This document shows, one piece after another, positions 1 to 7,536 of a stretch of 64,000 nucleotides of DNA. This stretch comes from CAYZJV01 sp049310885. Lineage in GTDB: Bacteria; Spirochaetota; Spirochaetia; Sphaerochaetales; Sphaerochaetaceae. Position 1 is the first letter of the stretch. Each line of letters begins with the position of its first letter. Under the pieces are notes generated by a model. It did no database searches, had not been told where the DNA came from, and saw nothing but the letters and a program-made list of their open reading frames with translations. A program made the translations under genes and the position numbers. Where the stretch lies: contig NZ_JBMDYO010000009.1 of assembly GCF_049310885.1 (NCBI RefSeq), forward strand, positions 28,709-92,708. The letters run 5' to 3'.

Positions 1-803
1 ACCGAGATGAGAACCTCCTCGGGGTAGGTATACAGAGTCGTGACAGCACTCGATTCATTGATCATGTCCTGCATCGAATACATGCCAGTCTTTTGTCGGG
101 TAATGTAGCGTGCAGCTCCTATAGCTCCCGTAGCAAAGACCTGTCGTGAAAACGCCTGATGCCCAATGGTGATCAATTCATCTTGACCTGCGAAGGTAAC
201 CTCATGTTGTCCTACGATGGTTCCACCACGTAATGAGTGGATTCCCAATTCATGAGATTTACGTAGGGTGTCGGACCCCTCTCTTCCGCAGACATACTGC
301 AGTTTATCTACACGGATTGCATTGATGGAATCTGCCAGCATTAATGCTGTGCCACTGGGAGCGTCTTTCTTGAGGTTGTGATGTTTTTCTATGATCTCTA
401 TATCGAATCGATCCCCCAAGACTTTTGTCGTGTTCTGAAGAAGTTGTTGTACCAGATTGATTCCGAGAGACATATTTCCCGATCTGAAAATCGCAATAGA
501 TTCCGATGCCTTTTCTAGAAGGGTGAGTTCATCCTGTGATAGACCCGTTGTAGCCACAACACAGGGAATCTTACGTGCTATTGCTACAGGCAACCAGTTT
601 CGCAATCCCTTCGGTGATGAGAAGTCGATAATTACATCTGCTTCTGCCGAACAATCTTGCAAGGAGGGGAATACCGGATAATCCCTCGGCACTTCGAAAA
701 CATCGATACCTGCAACGACTTGCATATCGTCTGTCTTGCCAATCAGATCGGTCAGGACAGAACCCATTCTTCCGCTACAACCGTTAAGGATTACTCTAGT
801 CAT
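1..803 (-). CDS. dapB: 4-hydroxy-tetrahydrodipicolinate reductase DapB (copy 1), 3' end cut by window
   Basis: Reduces the DapA product with NAD(P)H in lysine/diaminopimelate synthesis. Translation of the minus strand begins MTRVILNGCSGRMG, the usual nucleotide-binding start, and continues without a stop to base 1. The active-site segment EKHHNLKKDAPSGTA keeps both histidines, the lysine and the DAPSGT loop. A GGGAG ribosome site precedes the ATG. The usual DapB end (here around MYSMQDMI) is passed by at least 16 residues (ending YPEEVLIS), so a C-terminal addition exists. This segment looks like the first strand of an ACT domain, but the window ends there. It lies 134 bp downstream of dapA1 in the same direction, so they are probably co-transcribed. 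Confidence 0.93.
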   Translation of the reverse strand, partial: MTRVILNGCSGRMGSVLTDLIGKTDDMQVVAGIDVFEVPRDYPVFPSLQDCSAEADVIIDFSSPKGLRNWLPVAIARKIPCVVATTGLSQDELTLLEKASESIAIFRSGNMSLGINLVQQLLQNTTKVLGDRFDIEIIEKHHNLKKDAPSGTALMLADSINAIRVDKLQYVCGREGSDTLRKSHELGIHSLRGGTIVGQHEVTFAGQDELITIGHQAFSRQVFATGAIGAARYITRQKTGMYSMQDMINESSAVTTLYTYPEEVLIS

Positions 804-833
804 ATTATCACTCCCTGTTACTGTAGTGACATG

Positions 834-871
834 ATGTTATTATAAAAACTAAAAATAATCAATAATAACAT
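834..871. promoter_or_regulatory. inverted repeat (operator-like) upstream of dapB1
   Basis: ATGTTATTAT at 834-843 is repeated in perfect inverted orientation (ATAATAACAT) at 862-871, with an 18-bp centre. On the minus strand the left arm contains TATAAT, a perfect -10 hexamer for dapB1, though no clear -35 is seen. The 16-mer 834-849 recurs with one mismatch at 2814-2829, upstream of dapB2. A shared regulator site is inferred; AT richness makes chance similarity possible. Confidence 0.4.
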
Positions 872-936
872 TTTAGTTTAGACTTATTTCTTATGTAGGT
901 GCAATAAAGAGGGAATAATTTTCTATCTAACTATCC

Positions 937-1797
937 TTAATCAAATGTTGAAAGCAGGATCTTACGGTTTTCCGGACGTAATTCACAAAGTGGAAGACGG
1001 AACACCTCGTTCAGCAAACCTTTATTAGCCATATATGTTTTGACTGGTACCGGATTGGCTTCGATGAATTGGTTTACGAAGAAGGGGTACAGGTGGTTGT
1101 AGACAGATAGTGCCTTTTCCATATTCTTGTCCAACATAGCGTGGGTCATCTCGACCATCTCTTTGGGGAACATATTGCTAGCTACGCTAATGATTCCCTC
1201 TGCTCCACATATCATCATCGGCAGTGTAAGCGAATCGTCACCAGAGAGGACAGAGAATTCGGAGGGTCTGACATGTAATAAATCTTGGATTTGACACATA
1301 TTGCCACTCGCCTCTTTCACGGCAACGATACCTGGATGCTGGGCAAGTCTAAGCAACAGAGGAGTCGGCATATTAACCGCACTTCTTCCGGGAACATTGT
1401 AGAGGACTATGGGAAGGCCTGCTTCTTCCGCAATAGTAGTGAAATGCCTATAGAGTCCTTCTGCAGAGGGTTTATTGTAATATGGGGTTACTTGGAGTGT
1501 CATATCGGCGCCCAAATCCTTGGCTCTCTTGGTTGCCTCTACTGCATGTTTCGTAACATTGCATCCGGTTCCAGCGATCACGGGAACTTTACCAGAGGCG
1601 ACTTCGGCGGCGACTTTGATCAATAGTTCCTTCTCCTCTGGTTCGAGGGTAGGACTCTCTCCGGTTGTTCCCACAGGTACCAAGCCATCGATACCCTGTT
1701 CAATCTGGATATGGATTAGCGCCTTGTAAGCCCCGATATCGATGCTACCATCCTTATTGAATGGGGTGACCAATGCCGTGAATACACCTTTGATCAT
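937..1797 (-). CDS. dapA: 4-hydroxy-tetrahydrodipicolinate synthase DapA (copy 1)
   Basis: Condenses pyruvate with aspartate semialdehyde, the first committed step to lysine and diaminopimelate. The 286 residues match the family length. Visible catalytic features are GTTGES (T44/T45), the Tyr of YYNKP, the Tyr and Arg of LYNVPGR, and the Schiff-base Lys of KEASG (about residue 161). A GGAG ribosome site precedes the ATG. It is divergent from the FCD regulator at 2048 and followed by dapB1. A second complete DapA lies at 3701. Both keep every catalytic residue I can place, so the two copies may differ in regulation or inhibition rather than chemistry. Other lyases of this superfamily (NanA-like) cannot be fully excluded from motifs alone. 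Confidence 0.93.
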   Translation of the reverse strand: MIKGVFTALVTPFNKDGSIDIGAYKALIHIQIEQGIDGLVPVGTTGESPTLEPEEKELLIKVAAEVASGKVPVIAGTGCNVTKHAVEATKRAKDLGADMTLQVTPYYNKPSAEGLYRHFTTIAEEAGLPIVLYNVPGRSAVNMPTPLLLRLAQHPGIVAVKEASGNMCQIQDLLHVRPSEFSVLSGDDSLTLPMMICGAEGIISVASNMFPKEMVEMTHAMLDKNMEKALSVYNHLYPFFVNQFIEANPVPVKTYMANKGLLNEVFRLPLCELRPENRKILLSTFD

Positions 1798-1822
1798 GAT
1801 AATGCTCCTTACAGACTATGCA

Positions 1823-1943
1823 TGCTACTCATACTATGAGTGGTAGTAGTTTATACTGAATTATTCGCCCAGTCAAGAAAAACAATAATTACCTATACCT
1901 TTGTTTGTAGTACTTTTATCAAAAAAGAGGTGTTGCTACTCAT
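1823..1943. promoter_or_regulatory. divergent dapA1/regulator control region with repeated operator-like motif
   Basis: The decamer TGCTACTCAT occurs at 1823-1832 and again at 1934-1943, in the same orientation, between dapA1 and the FCD regulator. The first copy overlaps a perfect palindrome ACTCATA-C-TATGAGT at 1827-1841. FadR/GntR-type regulators usually bind short palindromes of this kind next to their own gene, so autoregulation and control of dapA1 are inferred. A TATACT hexamer at 1995-2000 may be the regulator's -10 box. Confidence 0.45.
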
Positions 1944-2047
1944 CATATTAGGAATAATTTGTTGTTTACTATGGAAGACTCCGAATCTCTGTATTATACT
2001 TGCATGGTAACTGTTATTTAGAGAAATTGGATTTAGGGAGGGGACTG

Positions 2048-2803
2048 TTGGATATTGCAAAAGACAAATGGAAAAAACCCATACTGGAAATTATCAACGA
2101 ATCGGAAGAACCTGTCGGTTCATGGTATATTGTGAATGCTTTTACTGAGCGGGGAGTAGAGGTTAGTAGCGCTACCGTTGGAAGAGAACTGAACCAATTG
2201 GAAGTTCTCGGCTATGTTGAGAAACACGGATATAAGGGTAGGTCCATCACCTCCTTGGGCCGTCGGGTGATTGAGGCGGCAAACACTTCGCTGGAATTAG
2301 ACTACTATAAGAAGAGTCTCGATGATCTGATCAACAGTAACGTGTTGGAGAATTTCCTTATGGTTCTTGAGGCTAGATTGGCAATCGAGCGTCAAACCGC
2401 CCGCCTTGCAGCGGAGCGGATCACCGATATCGAACTGGAGGAATTAGCGGAATGTCTGCGCAATCAGCAAAGTCACTCGAAGGACCATCAGAGTATTGCG
2501 AATGATGACATCTCCTTCCATGGCAGTATAGCTAAAGCTTCCAAAAACAAAGCGTTGTTTTCCCTCTATATGATGCTCTCCACGATGGGGCAGCAATCGC
2601 AACTGTTTGAGGAATTACGACATAGGGTTGGAGATAACTATTCGAATTTCCATGATCGGATACTCCATGCATTGGAAGAACGCGATAGTGATAAGGCCGA
2701 ACAATGCATGCTCGACCATATTTCCAAGCTTATATTCGATGTCAAACAGTACTGGCATGAGTATAAAAAGAATCACGATGACCATAATGGACGGATTCTG
2801 TAA
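2048..2803 (+). CDS. winged-helix / FCD-domain transcriptional regulator
   Basis: About 251 residues. Residues about 8-75 look like a winged helix of the ribonuclease-R/NrpR type, including an SATVGRELNQLEVLGYVE recognition-helix region and a wing ending in RSITSLGRRV. Residues about 95-235 resemble an all-helical FCD ligand domain, as in FadR-type GntR regulators. The usual GntR winged helix is not what I see, so the N-terminus is unusual. I chose the TTG at 2048 because AGGGAGGGG ends 4 bases before it; the longer frame from a TTG at 2000 has no ribosome site. It sits between the two dapA/dapB sets and is the obvious candidate controller of both. The ligand is unknown. Confidence 0.75.
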   Translation: MDIAKDKWKKPILEIINESEEPVGSWYIVNAFTERGVEVSSATVGRELNQLEVLGYVEKHGYKGRSITSLGRRVIEAANTSLELDYYKKSLDDLINSNVLENFLMVLEARLAIERQTARLAAERITDIELEELAECLRNQQSHSKDHQSIANDDISFHGSIAKASKNKALFSLYMMLSTMGQQSQLFEELRHRVGDNYSNFHDRILHALEERDSDKAEQCMLDHISKLIFDVKQYWHEYKKNHDDHNGRIL

Positions 2804-2812
2804 TTCTTTAAT

Positions 2813-2842
2813 AATGTTACTATAAAAACATTTTGTTATTAT
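2813..2842. promoter_or_regulatory. operator-like motif upstream of dapB2
   Basis: AATGTT (2813-2818) and AACATT (2827-2832) form an inverted repeat with an 8-bp centre. ATGTTACTAT (2814-2823) and TTGTTATTAT (2833-2842) are related half-sites spaced 19 bp apart. The 16-mer 2814-2829 matches 834-849 near dapB1 at 15 of 16 positions. Joint control of the two dapB promoters is inferred. Confidence 0.4.
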
Positions 2843-2906
2843 TATAGACAAGATGTTGTAAATCTGCTAAGATGCCCCCAATCGAATGATGGGGCGGGGA
2901 GGCTAT

Positions 2907-3662
2907 ATGCATATCGCAATCGTTGGTTTTGGAAAGATGGGACATGTTGTCTACCAGAGCGCCATTCGCGACGGCCATACTATTGCCGCTGTTATCGATC
3001 CATACTCCGATGCACCGGAAGTGACAGATAAGAAGTGTGATGTGGCTTCGTTGGCGAATGCCGACGTTGTTATTGAGTTTTCTGTGGCAGAAGGAATTGA
3101 AGAACGCTTTCGCACCTATGCGGAGGCTAGGATTCCCACTGTCATTGCAACAACAGGATGGTATGATCGGCTGACGGAAATCGAGAAGGAATTTTCCAAA
3201 AAGGATTGTTCCATTATATGGTCAGGCAATTTTGCGATTGGAGTCCATCTTTTCTTTTCAATCGTTAGGGATGCGGCAAAATTGATGGATTCGTTCTCAA
3301 CATATGACCCTGTCGTACAGGAGTTGTTCCATAGCGGAAAAGGGGACAGTCCTTCGGGTACCTCCCTCATGATTGGTAAGATTTTGTTGGAAGAGTTACA
3401 GAGAAAGGATTCGGTGGAGTCTGCACGTTTGGACAGGAAGAGGAAGGATTCCGAAATCCATCTTAGTAGTGCCAGGGGAGGATCTAACCCCGGTACCCAT
3501 ACGGTAATTTTCGATAGTCCCGTCGATTCAGTAGAAATTACCCATCGTGCACGTAGTCGCGAGGGGTTTGCAGCAGGAGCTATACAAGCGGCAGCTTGGG
3601 TCAGTGATGGAAGAAAAGGGTTCTTCTCTCTCGACGATATGCTTGCCGAATTAACAGGATAA
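2907..3662 (+). CDS. dapB: DapB-family reductase (copy 2, divergent)
   Basis: 251 residues from the ATG at 2907, which follows GGGGAGG; an in-frame ATG at 2886 lacks such a site. The N-terminus MHIAIVGFGKMG is a Rossmann start close to DapB's, and SGNFAIGVHLF and DSPSGTS match the family's inner motifs. In the active-site loop the normal E-x-H-H-x-x-K reads E-L-F-H-S-G-K: the first histidine (H159 in E. coli, the proposed acid/base) is Phe, while the second His and the Lys remain. It heads the rightward dapB2-dapA2-dapL-lysA run. It may be a working lysine enzyme of a divergent subgroup, or act on a related substrate. Confidence 0.82.
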   Translation: MHIAIVGFGKMGHVVYQSAIRDGHTIAAVIDPYSDAPEVTDKKCDVASLANADVVIEFSVAEGIEERFRTYAEARIPTVIATTGWYDRLTEIEKEFSKKDCSIIWSGNFAIGVHLFFSIVRDAAKLMDSFSTYDPVVQELFHSGKGDSPSGTSLMIGKILLEELQRKDSVESARLDRKRKDSEIHLSSARGGSNPGTHTVIFDSPVDSVEITHRARSREGFAAGAIQAAAWVSDGRKGFFSLDDMLAELTG

Positions 3663-3700
3663 GCCTAAGAGGCAAGCGTCAAGGCGCAAAGGAGTTGGAA

Positions 3701-4597
3701 ATGAAGAAATTTAGCGGCGTTTACACAGCACTGGTTACCCCCTTTACAAAATATGGTTTGGTTGATGCCAAAGCGTTCAAGAAGATCATTGAGTTCCAAA
3801 TTTCACAAGGAATAGATGGATTGGTACCGTGCGGAACAACTGGAGAGAGTCCAACCCTGAGTCATGCAGAGCATGATAGGGTGATCGCTACCACTGTTGA
3901 AGTCGCTAACGGTCGGGTTCCTGTTATTGCAGGAACCGGTTCCAACGCTACCAGTGAGGCGGTTCGGTTATCCAAGCATGCCGAGACGGCAGGAGTAGAT
4001 GCCCTTCTTCTGGTTAATCCGTACTACAACAAGCCTACCCAGAAGGGATTGTATCTCCATTTCAGGACTATTGCCGATTCGGTTGGTATTCCATGCATTC
4101 TCTACAACATAAAGGGGAGGACGGGAGTAAATATTGAAACCGATACTCTTGTAAGGTTGGCTAAGGACTGTCCCAATATTGTTGCAGTGAAGGAGGCTTC
4201 GGGAGACTTGGCCCAAATGAAAGATGTTATCGCACGATCTCCAGAGGACTTTGCAGTTTTGAGCGGAGATGATAATATTGCTGTGGATTTGATCGCCTCT
4301 GGTGGTGATGGAGTCATTTCGGTGGCTTCAAACCTGTTGCCATCTCATATGAAGACGATGATCCACGCTGCCCTTGATGGGGATATCGCCAAAGCCAGGG
4401 CTTGGGAGAAGAATCTCGCACCCTTCTTCGCATCTTGCTTCTGTGAGACGAATCCTATCCCTATAAAGACTGCGATGGCCGCATATGGATGGTGTGAGGA
4501 AGAGTTCAGACTTCCCATGTGCTCACTTGAGAGCGAGGAGCATAGGAAGCAGATTGCCAATGCTCTGGCACCGCTGGATGTCATTCGCAACAAATAA
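3701..4597 (+). CDS. dapA: 4-hydroxy-tetrahydrodipicolinate synthase DapA (copy 2)
   Basis: 298 residues; the ATG at 3701 follows GGAG by six bases, so I reject the TTG at 3695. Catalytic motifs are present: GTTGESPTL, YYNKP, LYNIKGR (Tyr and Arg kept, the usual Pro replaced by Lys) and KEASG. It lies 38 bp after dapB2 and 32 bp before dapL, clearly in one operon. Being grouped with dapL and lysA, this copy is the likelier biosynthetic enzyme, while dapA1-dapB1 form a separate unit on the other side of the regulator. Confidence 0.93.
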   Translation: MKKFSGVYTALVTPFTKYGLVDAKAFKKIIEFQISQGIDGLVPCGTTGESPTLSHAEHDRVIATTVEVANGRVPVIAGTGSNATSEAVRLSKHAETAGVDALLLVNPYYNKPTQKGLYLHFRTIADSVGIPCILYNIKGRTGVNIETDTLVRLAKDCPNIVAVKEASGDLAQMKDVIARSPEDFAVLSGDDNIAVDLIASGGDGVISVASNLLPSHMKTMIHAALDGDIAKARAWEKNLAPFFASCFCETNPIPIKTAMAAYGWCEEEFRLPMCSLESEEHRKQIANALAPLDVIRNK

Positions 4598-4629
4598 CAG
4601 TAGAATAAACATTTTCAAAAGGATTTTAC

Positions 4630-5874
4630 ATGGCTACTATCAACAAGAATTTTAGAAAACTTTCTGCGGGGTATCTCTTTCCTGAGATAGCTCGCCGTGC
4701 AAAGGCCTACCAAGAAGCCCATCCGGATGCGAAACTCCATCGATTGGGAATAGGTAATACGACTGAGGCTCTCCCGAAGGCTGTCTTGGACGGATTGCAT
4801 GTCAAAGTCGACCGGTTAGGGGATGCGAAGACATATACTGGGTATGGTGATGAGCAGGGTGATACTCCGTTGCGCGAAGCCCTCTCCGGTTATTATAGAG
4901 ACCTCGGAGTAGAGATAGCTCCCGATGAATTTTTCGTCAGCGATGGCGCTAAAGCTGATGCCGCCAATATACAGTCAATTTTTGGCTCAGATAATGTTGT
5001 GGCGATTCAGGATCCTGCTTACCCTGTATATGTTGATTCTAATGTTGTATCGGGTCGCACGGGACACTTCGATCGAAATCGGGGCGAGTATGAAGGATTC
5101 GTTTACCTCGCCGGAACCGAAGAGAATGGATTTTTTCCTGAACCACCCCAAGAGAAAGTCGATCTGATCTATCTTTGCAGTCCGAACAATCCTACGGGGG
5201 CAGTAGCTACCCATGAACAACTACAAGCATTCGTCGATTATGCAAGGAAAAACAAGGCAGTGATAATTTTCGACGCCGCTTATGCGGAGTATATATCGGA
5301 TGATTCACTTCCCAGGACAATCTTTGAGATTCCCGGCGCGCGTGAATGCGCCATTGAGATCAATAGTTTTTCCAAGTTCGCCGGTTTCACTGGAGTTAGA
5401 TTGGGATGGACGATCGTTCCCAAAGAACTGGTTGCAGAAGATTCTGAACCTGGAGAGCTACACAAGATGTGGTTCCGCCGGCAGGTCACATTTTTCAATG
5501 GGGCTAGTAACATTGCACAAGCAGGTGGTATCGCCGTCCTGAGCACAGATGGTCTTGTCCAATCAAGACAAATCATCGCCTACTACATGGAAAATGCACG
5601 AATCATCCGTGAGGGGCTCCGTTCGGTTGGTCTGACTGTTTTTGGAGGAGACAATGCTCCATACCTTTGGGTCAAGACACCAAACGGTATGGGTTCCTGG
5701 GAATTTTTCGATCAACTTCTCACTCAATGTCAGGTCATAGCGACACCCGGTTCGGGTTTTGGAGCTGCCGGAGAACGGTATATTCGGGTTAGTGCATTCG
5801 GGCATCGTGAGAATATTGTAGAGGCTGTCGATTTGATCAAGAAGAATCTGGTTATATCCAAGGAGAACAATTGA
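4630..5874 (+). CDS. dapL: LL-diaminopimelate aminotransferase
   Basis: Converts tetrahydrodipicolinate directly to LL-diaminopimelate with glutamate as amino donor, bypassing the acylated DapD/C/E intermediates. The 414 residues match the family, and the N-terminus (NKNFRKLSAGYLFPEIARR) is typical of DapL. The PLP lysine lies in SFSKFAGFTGVRLGW, with CSPNNPTG and the FDAAYAEY motif before it. An AAGGA site precedes the ATG. Position between dapA2 and lysA confirms the role. The route is known from plants, chlamydiae, spirochaetes and some anaerobes. Confidence 0.96.
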   Translation: MATINKNFRKLSAGYLFPEIARRAKAYQEAHPDAKLHRLGIGNTTEALPKAVLDGLHVKVDRLGDAKTYTGYGDEQGDTPLREALSGYYRDLGVEIAPDEFFVSDGAKADAANIQSIFGSDNVVAIQDPAYPVYVDSNVVSGRTGHFDRNRGEYEGFVYLAGTEENGFFPEPPQEKVDLIYLCSPNNPTGAVATHEQLQAFVDYARKNKAVIIFDAAYAEYISDDSLPRTIFEIPGARECAIEINSFSKFAGFTGVRLGWTIVPKELVAEDSEPGELHKMWFRRQVTFFNGASNIAQAGGIAVLSTDGLVQSRQIIAYYMENARIIREGLRSVGLTVFGGDNAPYLWVKTPNGMGSWEFFDQLLTQCQVIATPGSGFGAAGERYIRVSAFGHRENIVEAVDLIKKNLVISKENN

Positions 5875-5876
5875 TT

Positions 5877-7118
5877 ATGAGCAACAAGAACTTGCCCTTG
5901 GGCGATAAAGAGATGCGAACCCTTGCCGATACCTTAGAAACACCGTTCCATCTTTATGATGAGAAGGCAATCAGAGAGAATGCTCGTGCATTTACCAAGG
6001 CATTTTCATGGGTTCCCGGATTCAAGAACTACTATGCTGTGAAGGCTTGTCCGAATCCAGAAATCCTCAAGATATTGAAAGAGGAGGGTTTTGGAGCCGA
6101 CTGTAGCTCACTTCCCGAATTAATCCTCTCCCAGAAGGCGGGAATCAACGGTGAGGATATTATGTTCACCAGCAATGACACACCTCCCGAAGAGTTCAAG
6201 AAAGCTTACGAGATGAAGGCTGTCATCAATCTCGATGATATCACTCATATAGAAACTTTGCAGAAGGCTGCCGGTATTCCTGATCTCATCTCTTTTCGTT
6301 ACAACCCCGGTAGCGATAGGACCGGTAACGCAATTATCGGAAATCCTGTTGAAGCAAAATATGGTGTCACTACCGAACAGCTTCTTCCTGCTTACGCGAA
6401 AGCGAAAGAGCTAGGAGCAAAGCGTTTTGCATTGCATACCATGGTCGCTTCGAATGAACTTGATGGTACCTACATCGTAGAGACAGCAAGAATGCTTTTC
6501 AGCCAAGCTATCCGCCTCCAAGAGGAGTTAGGAATTCGATTGGAATTCGTTAATATGGGTGGCGGTATCGGTATTCCGTACCGACCTGACCAGGATGCAA
6601 TGGACCTCCTTTGGGTGAGCTCCCAGATTAAGAAACTCTATGAAGAAATGATTGTACCGGCTGGATTGGACCCTTTGAGGATTGTATTCGAGTGTGGAAG
6701 GATGGTTACCGGACCATATGGATATCTGGTCTCACGAGTACGCCATGTCACCAAGAAGTATAAGGACTATGTGGGGTTGGATTCGTCTATGGCTAATCTC
6801 ATGCGTCCGGCACTCTATGGAGCCTATCATCATATCACGGTAGTTGGTAAAGGAGATGTACCTGCAAATCATACCTATGATGTGACTGGTTCTCTCTGTG
6901 AGAATAATGACAAGTTCGCCATCGATAGGCAATTGCCTGAAATCGAATCTGGAGATGTAGTGGTTATCCATGATACCGGAGCCCACGGGCATGCCATGGG
7001 ATTCAATTATAACGCTAAACTTCGCTCAGCAGAATATATCTTGCAAGAGGATGGTTCGGTAAGGATGATTCGTAGAGCAGAAACGATCGATGATCTATTC
7101 TCTACCTTAACGAGCTAA
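5877..7118 (+). CDS. lysA: diaminopimelate decarboxylase
   Basis: PLP enzyme making lysine from meso-diaminopimelate. The N-terminal alanine-racemase-fold barrel carries the PLP lysine in YYAVKACPNP. The phosphate-binding glycines are in NMGGGIGIPY, and the C-terminal motifs GRMVTGPYG, CENNDKF and HDTGAHGHAMGFNYN are typical of LysA. The ATG at 5877 is 11 bases from AGGAG; a TTG at 5871, overlapping the dapL stop, has better spacing, so the true start could be two codons earlier. Last lysine gene of the operon. Confidence 0.94.
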   Translation: MSNKNLPLGDKEMRTLADTLETPFHLYDEKAIRENARAFTKAFSWVPGFKNYYAVKACPNPEILKILKEEGFGADCSSLPELILSQKAGINGEDIMFTSNDTPPEEFKKAYEMKAVINLDDITHIETLQKAAGIPDLISFRYNPGSDRTGNAIIGNPVEAKYGVTTEQLLPAYAKAKELGAKRFALHTMVASNELDGTYIVETARMLFSQAIRLQEELGIRLEFVNMGGGIGIPYRPDQDAMDLLWVSSQIKKLYEEMIVPAGLDPLRIVFECGRMVTGPYGYLVSRVRHVTKKYKDYVGLDSSMANLMRPALYGAYHHITVVGKGDVPANHTYDVTGSLCENNDKFAIDRQLPEIESGDVVVIHDTGAHGHAMGFNYNAKLRSAEYILQEDGSVRMIRRAETIDDLFSTLTS

Positions 7119-7128
7119 GAGGTCTGCG

Positions 7129-7536
7129 ATGGCACATGAATTTCCATTACGGGTCTATTATAGCGATACGGATGCAGGCGGGATCGTATATCATGCACGG
7201 TATCTCGATTTTGCCGAGCATGCCCGTACAGAATTGCTCCGGGCGGTCTCACAAGATCGACCCGGGCAAGCGCAATTGATCAGTGAACATAGAGTTGCTT
7301 TCGTAGTAAAGTCTATTTCAGTAGAATACCATAGTCCGGCTTTGCTTGATGACGAATTGACGGTTGTCACTACCTTGGAGCAGGCAAAGCGTTTCTCTAT
7401 GGTTTTCCTCCAACGCGTCATGCGAGCATCAGAGGAATTGGCGACATTAAAAGTACGGGTAGCATCGGTCAATCTCGATACAAAGCGACCAGAACCGTTC
7501 GAGCCATGGTTCGCAGAGGCCGCCTCACTAGTGTAA
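7129..7536 (+). CDS. ybgC: YbgC-type acyl-CoA thioesterase (hotdog fold)
   Basis: 135 residues with the 4HBT signature VYYSDTDAGGIVYHARYLDFAEHART, whose Asp is the catalytic residue of the family. Hydrolyses short-chain or hydroxyaryl acyl-CoA esters; the natural substrate here cannot be read from sequence. It begins 10 bases after lysA behind an AGAGG site, so it is probably the last cistron of the dapB2 operon, although no link to lysine is obvious. It is convergent with the lipoprotein gene, whose stop immediately follows. Confidence 0.88.
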   Translation: MAHEFPLRVYYSDTDAGGIVYHARYLDFAEHARTELLRAVSQDRPGQAQLISEHRVAFVVKSISVEYHSPALLDDELTVVTTLEQAKRFSMVFLQRVMRASEELATLKVRVASVNLDTKRPEPFEPWFAEAASLV

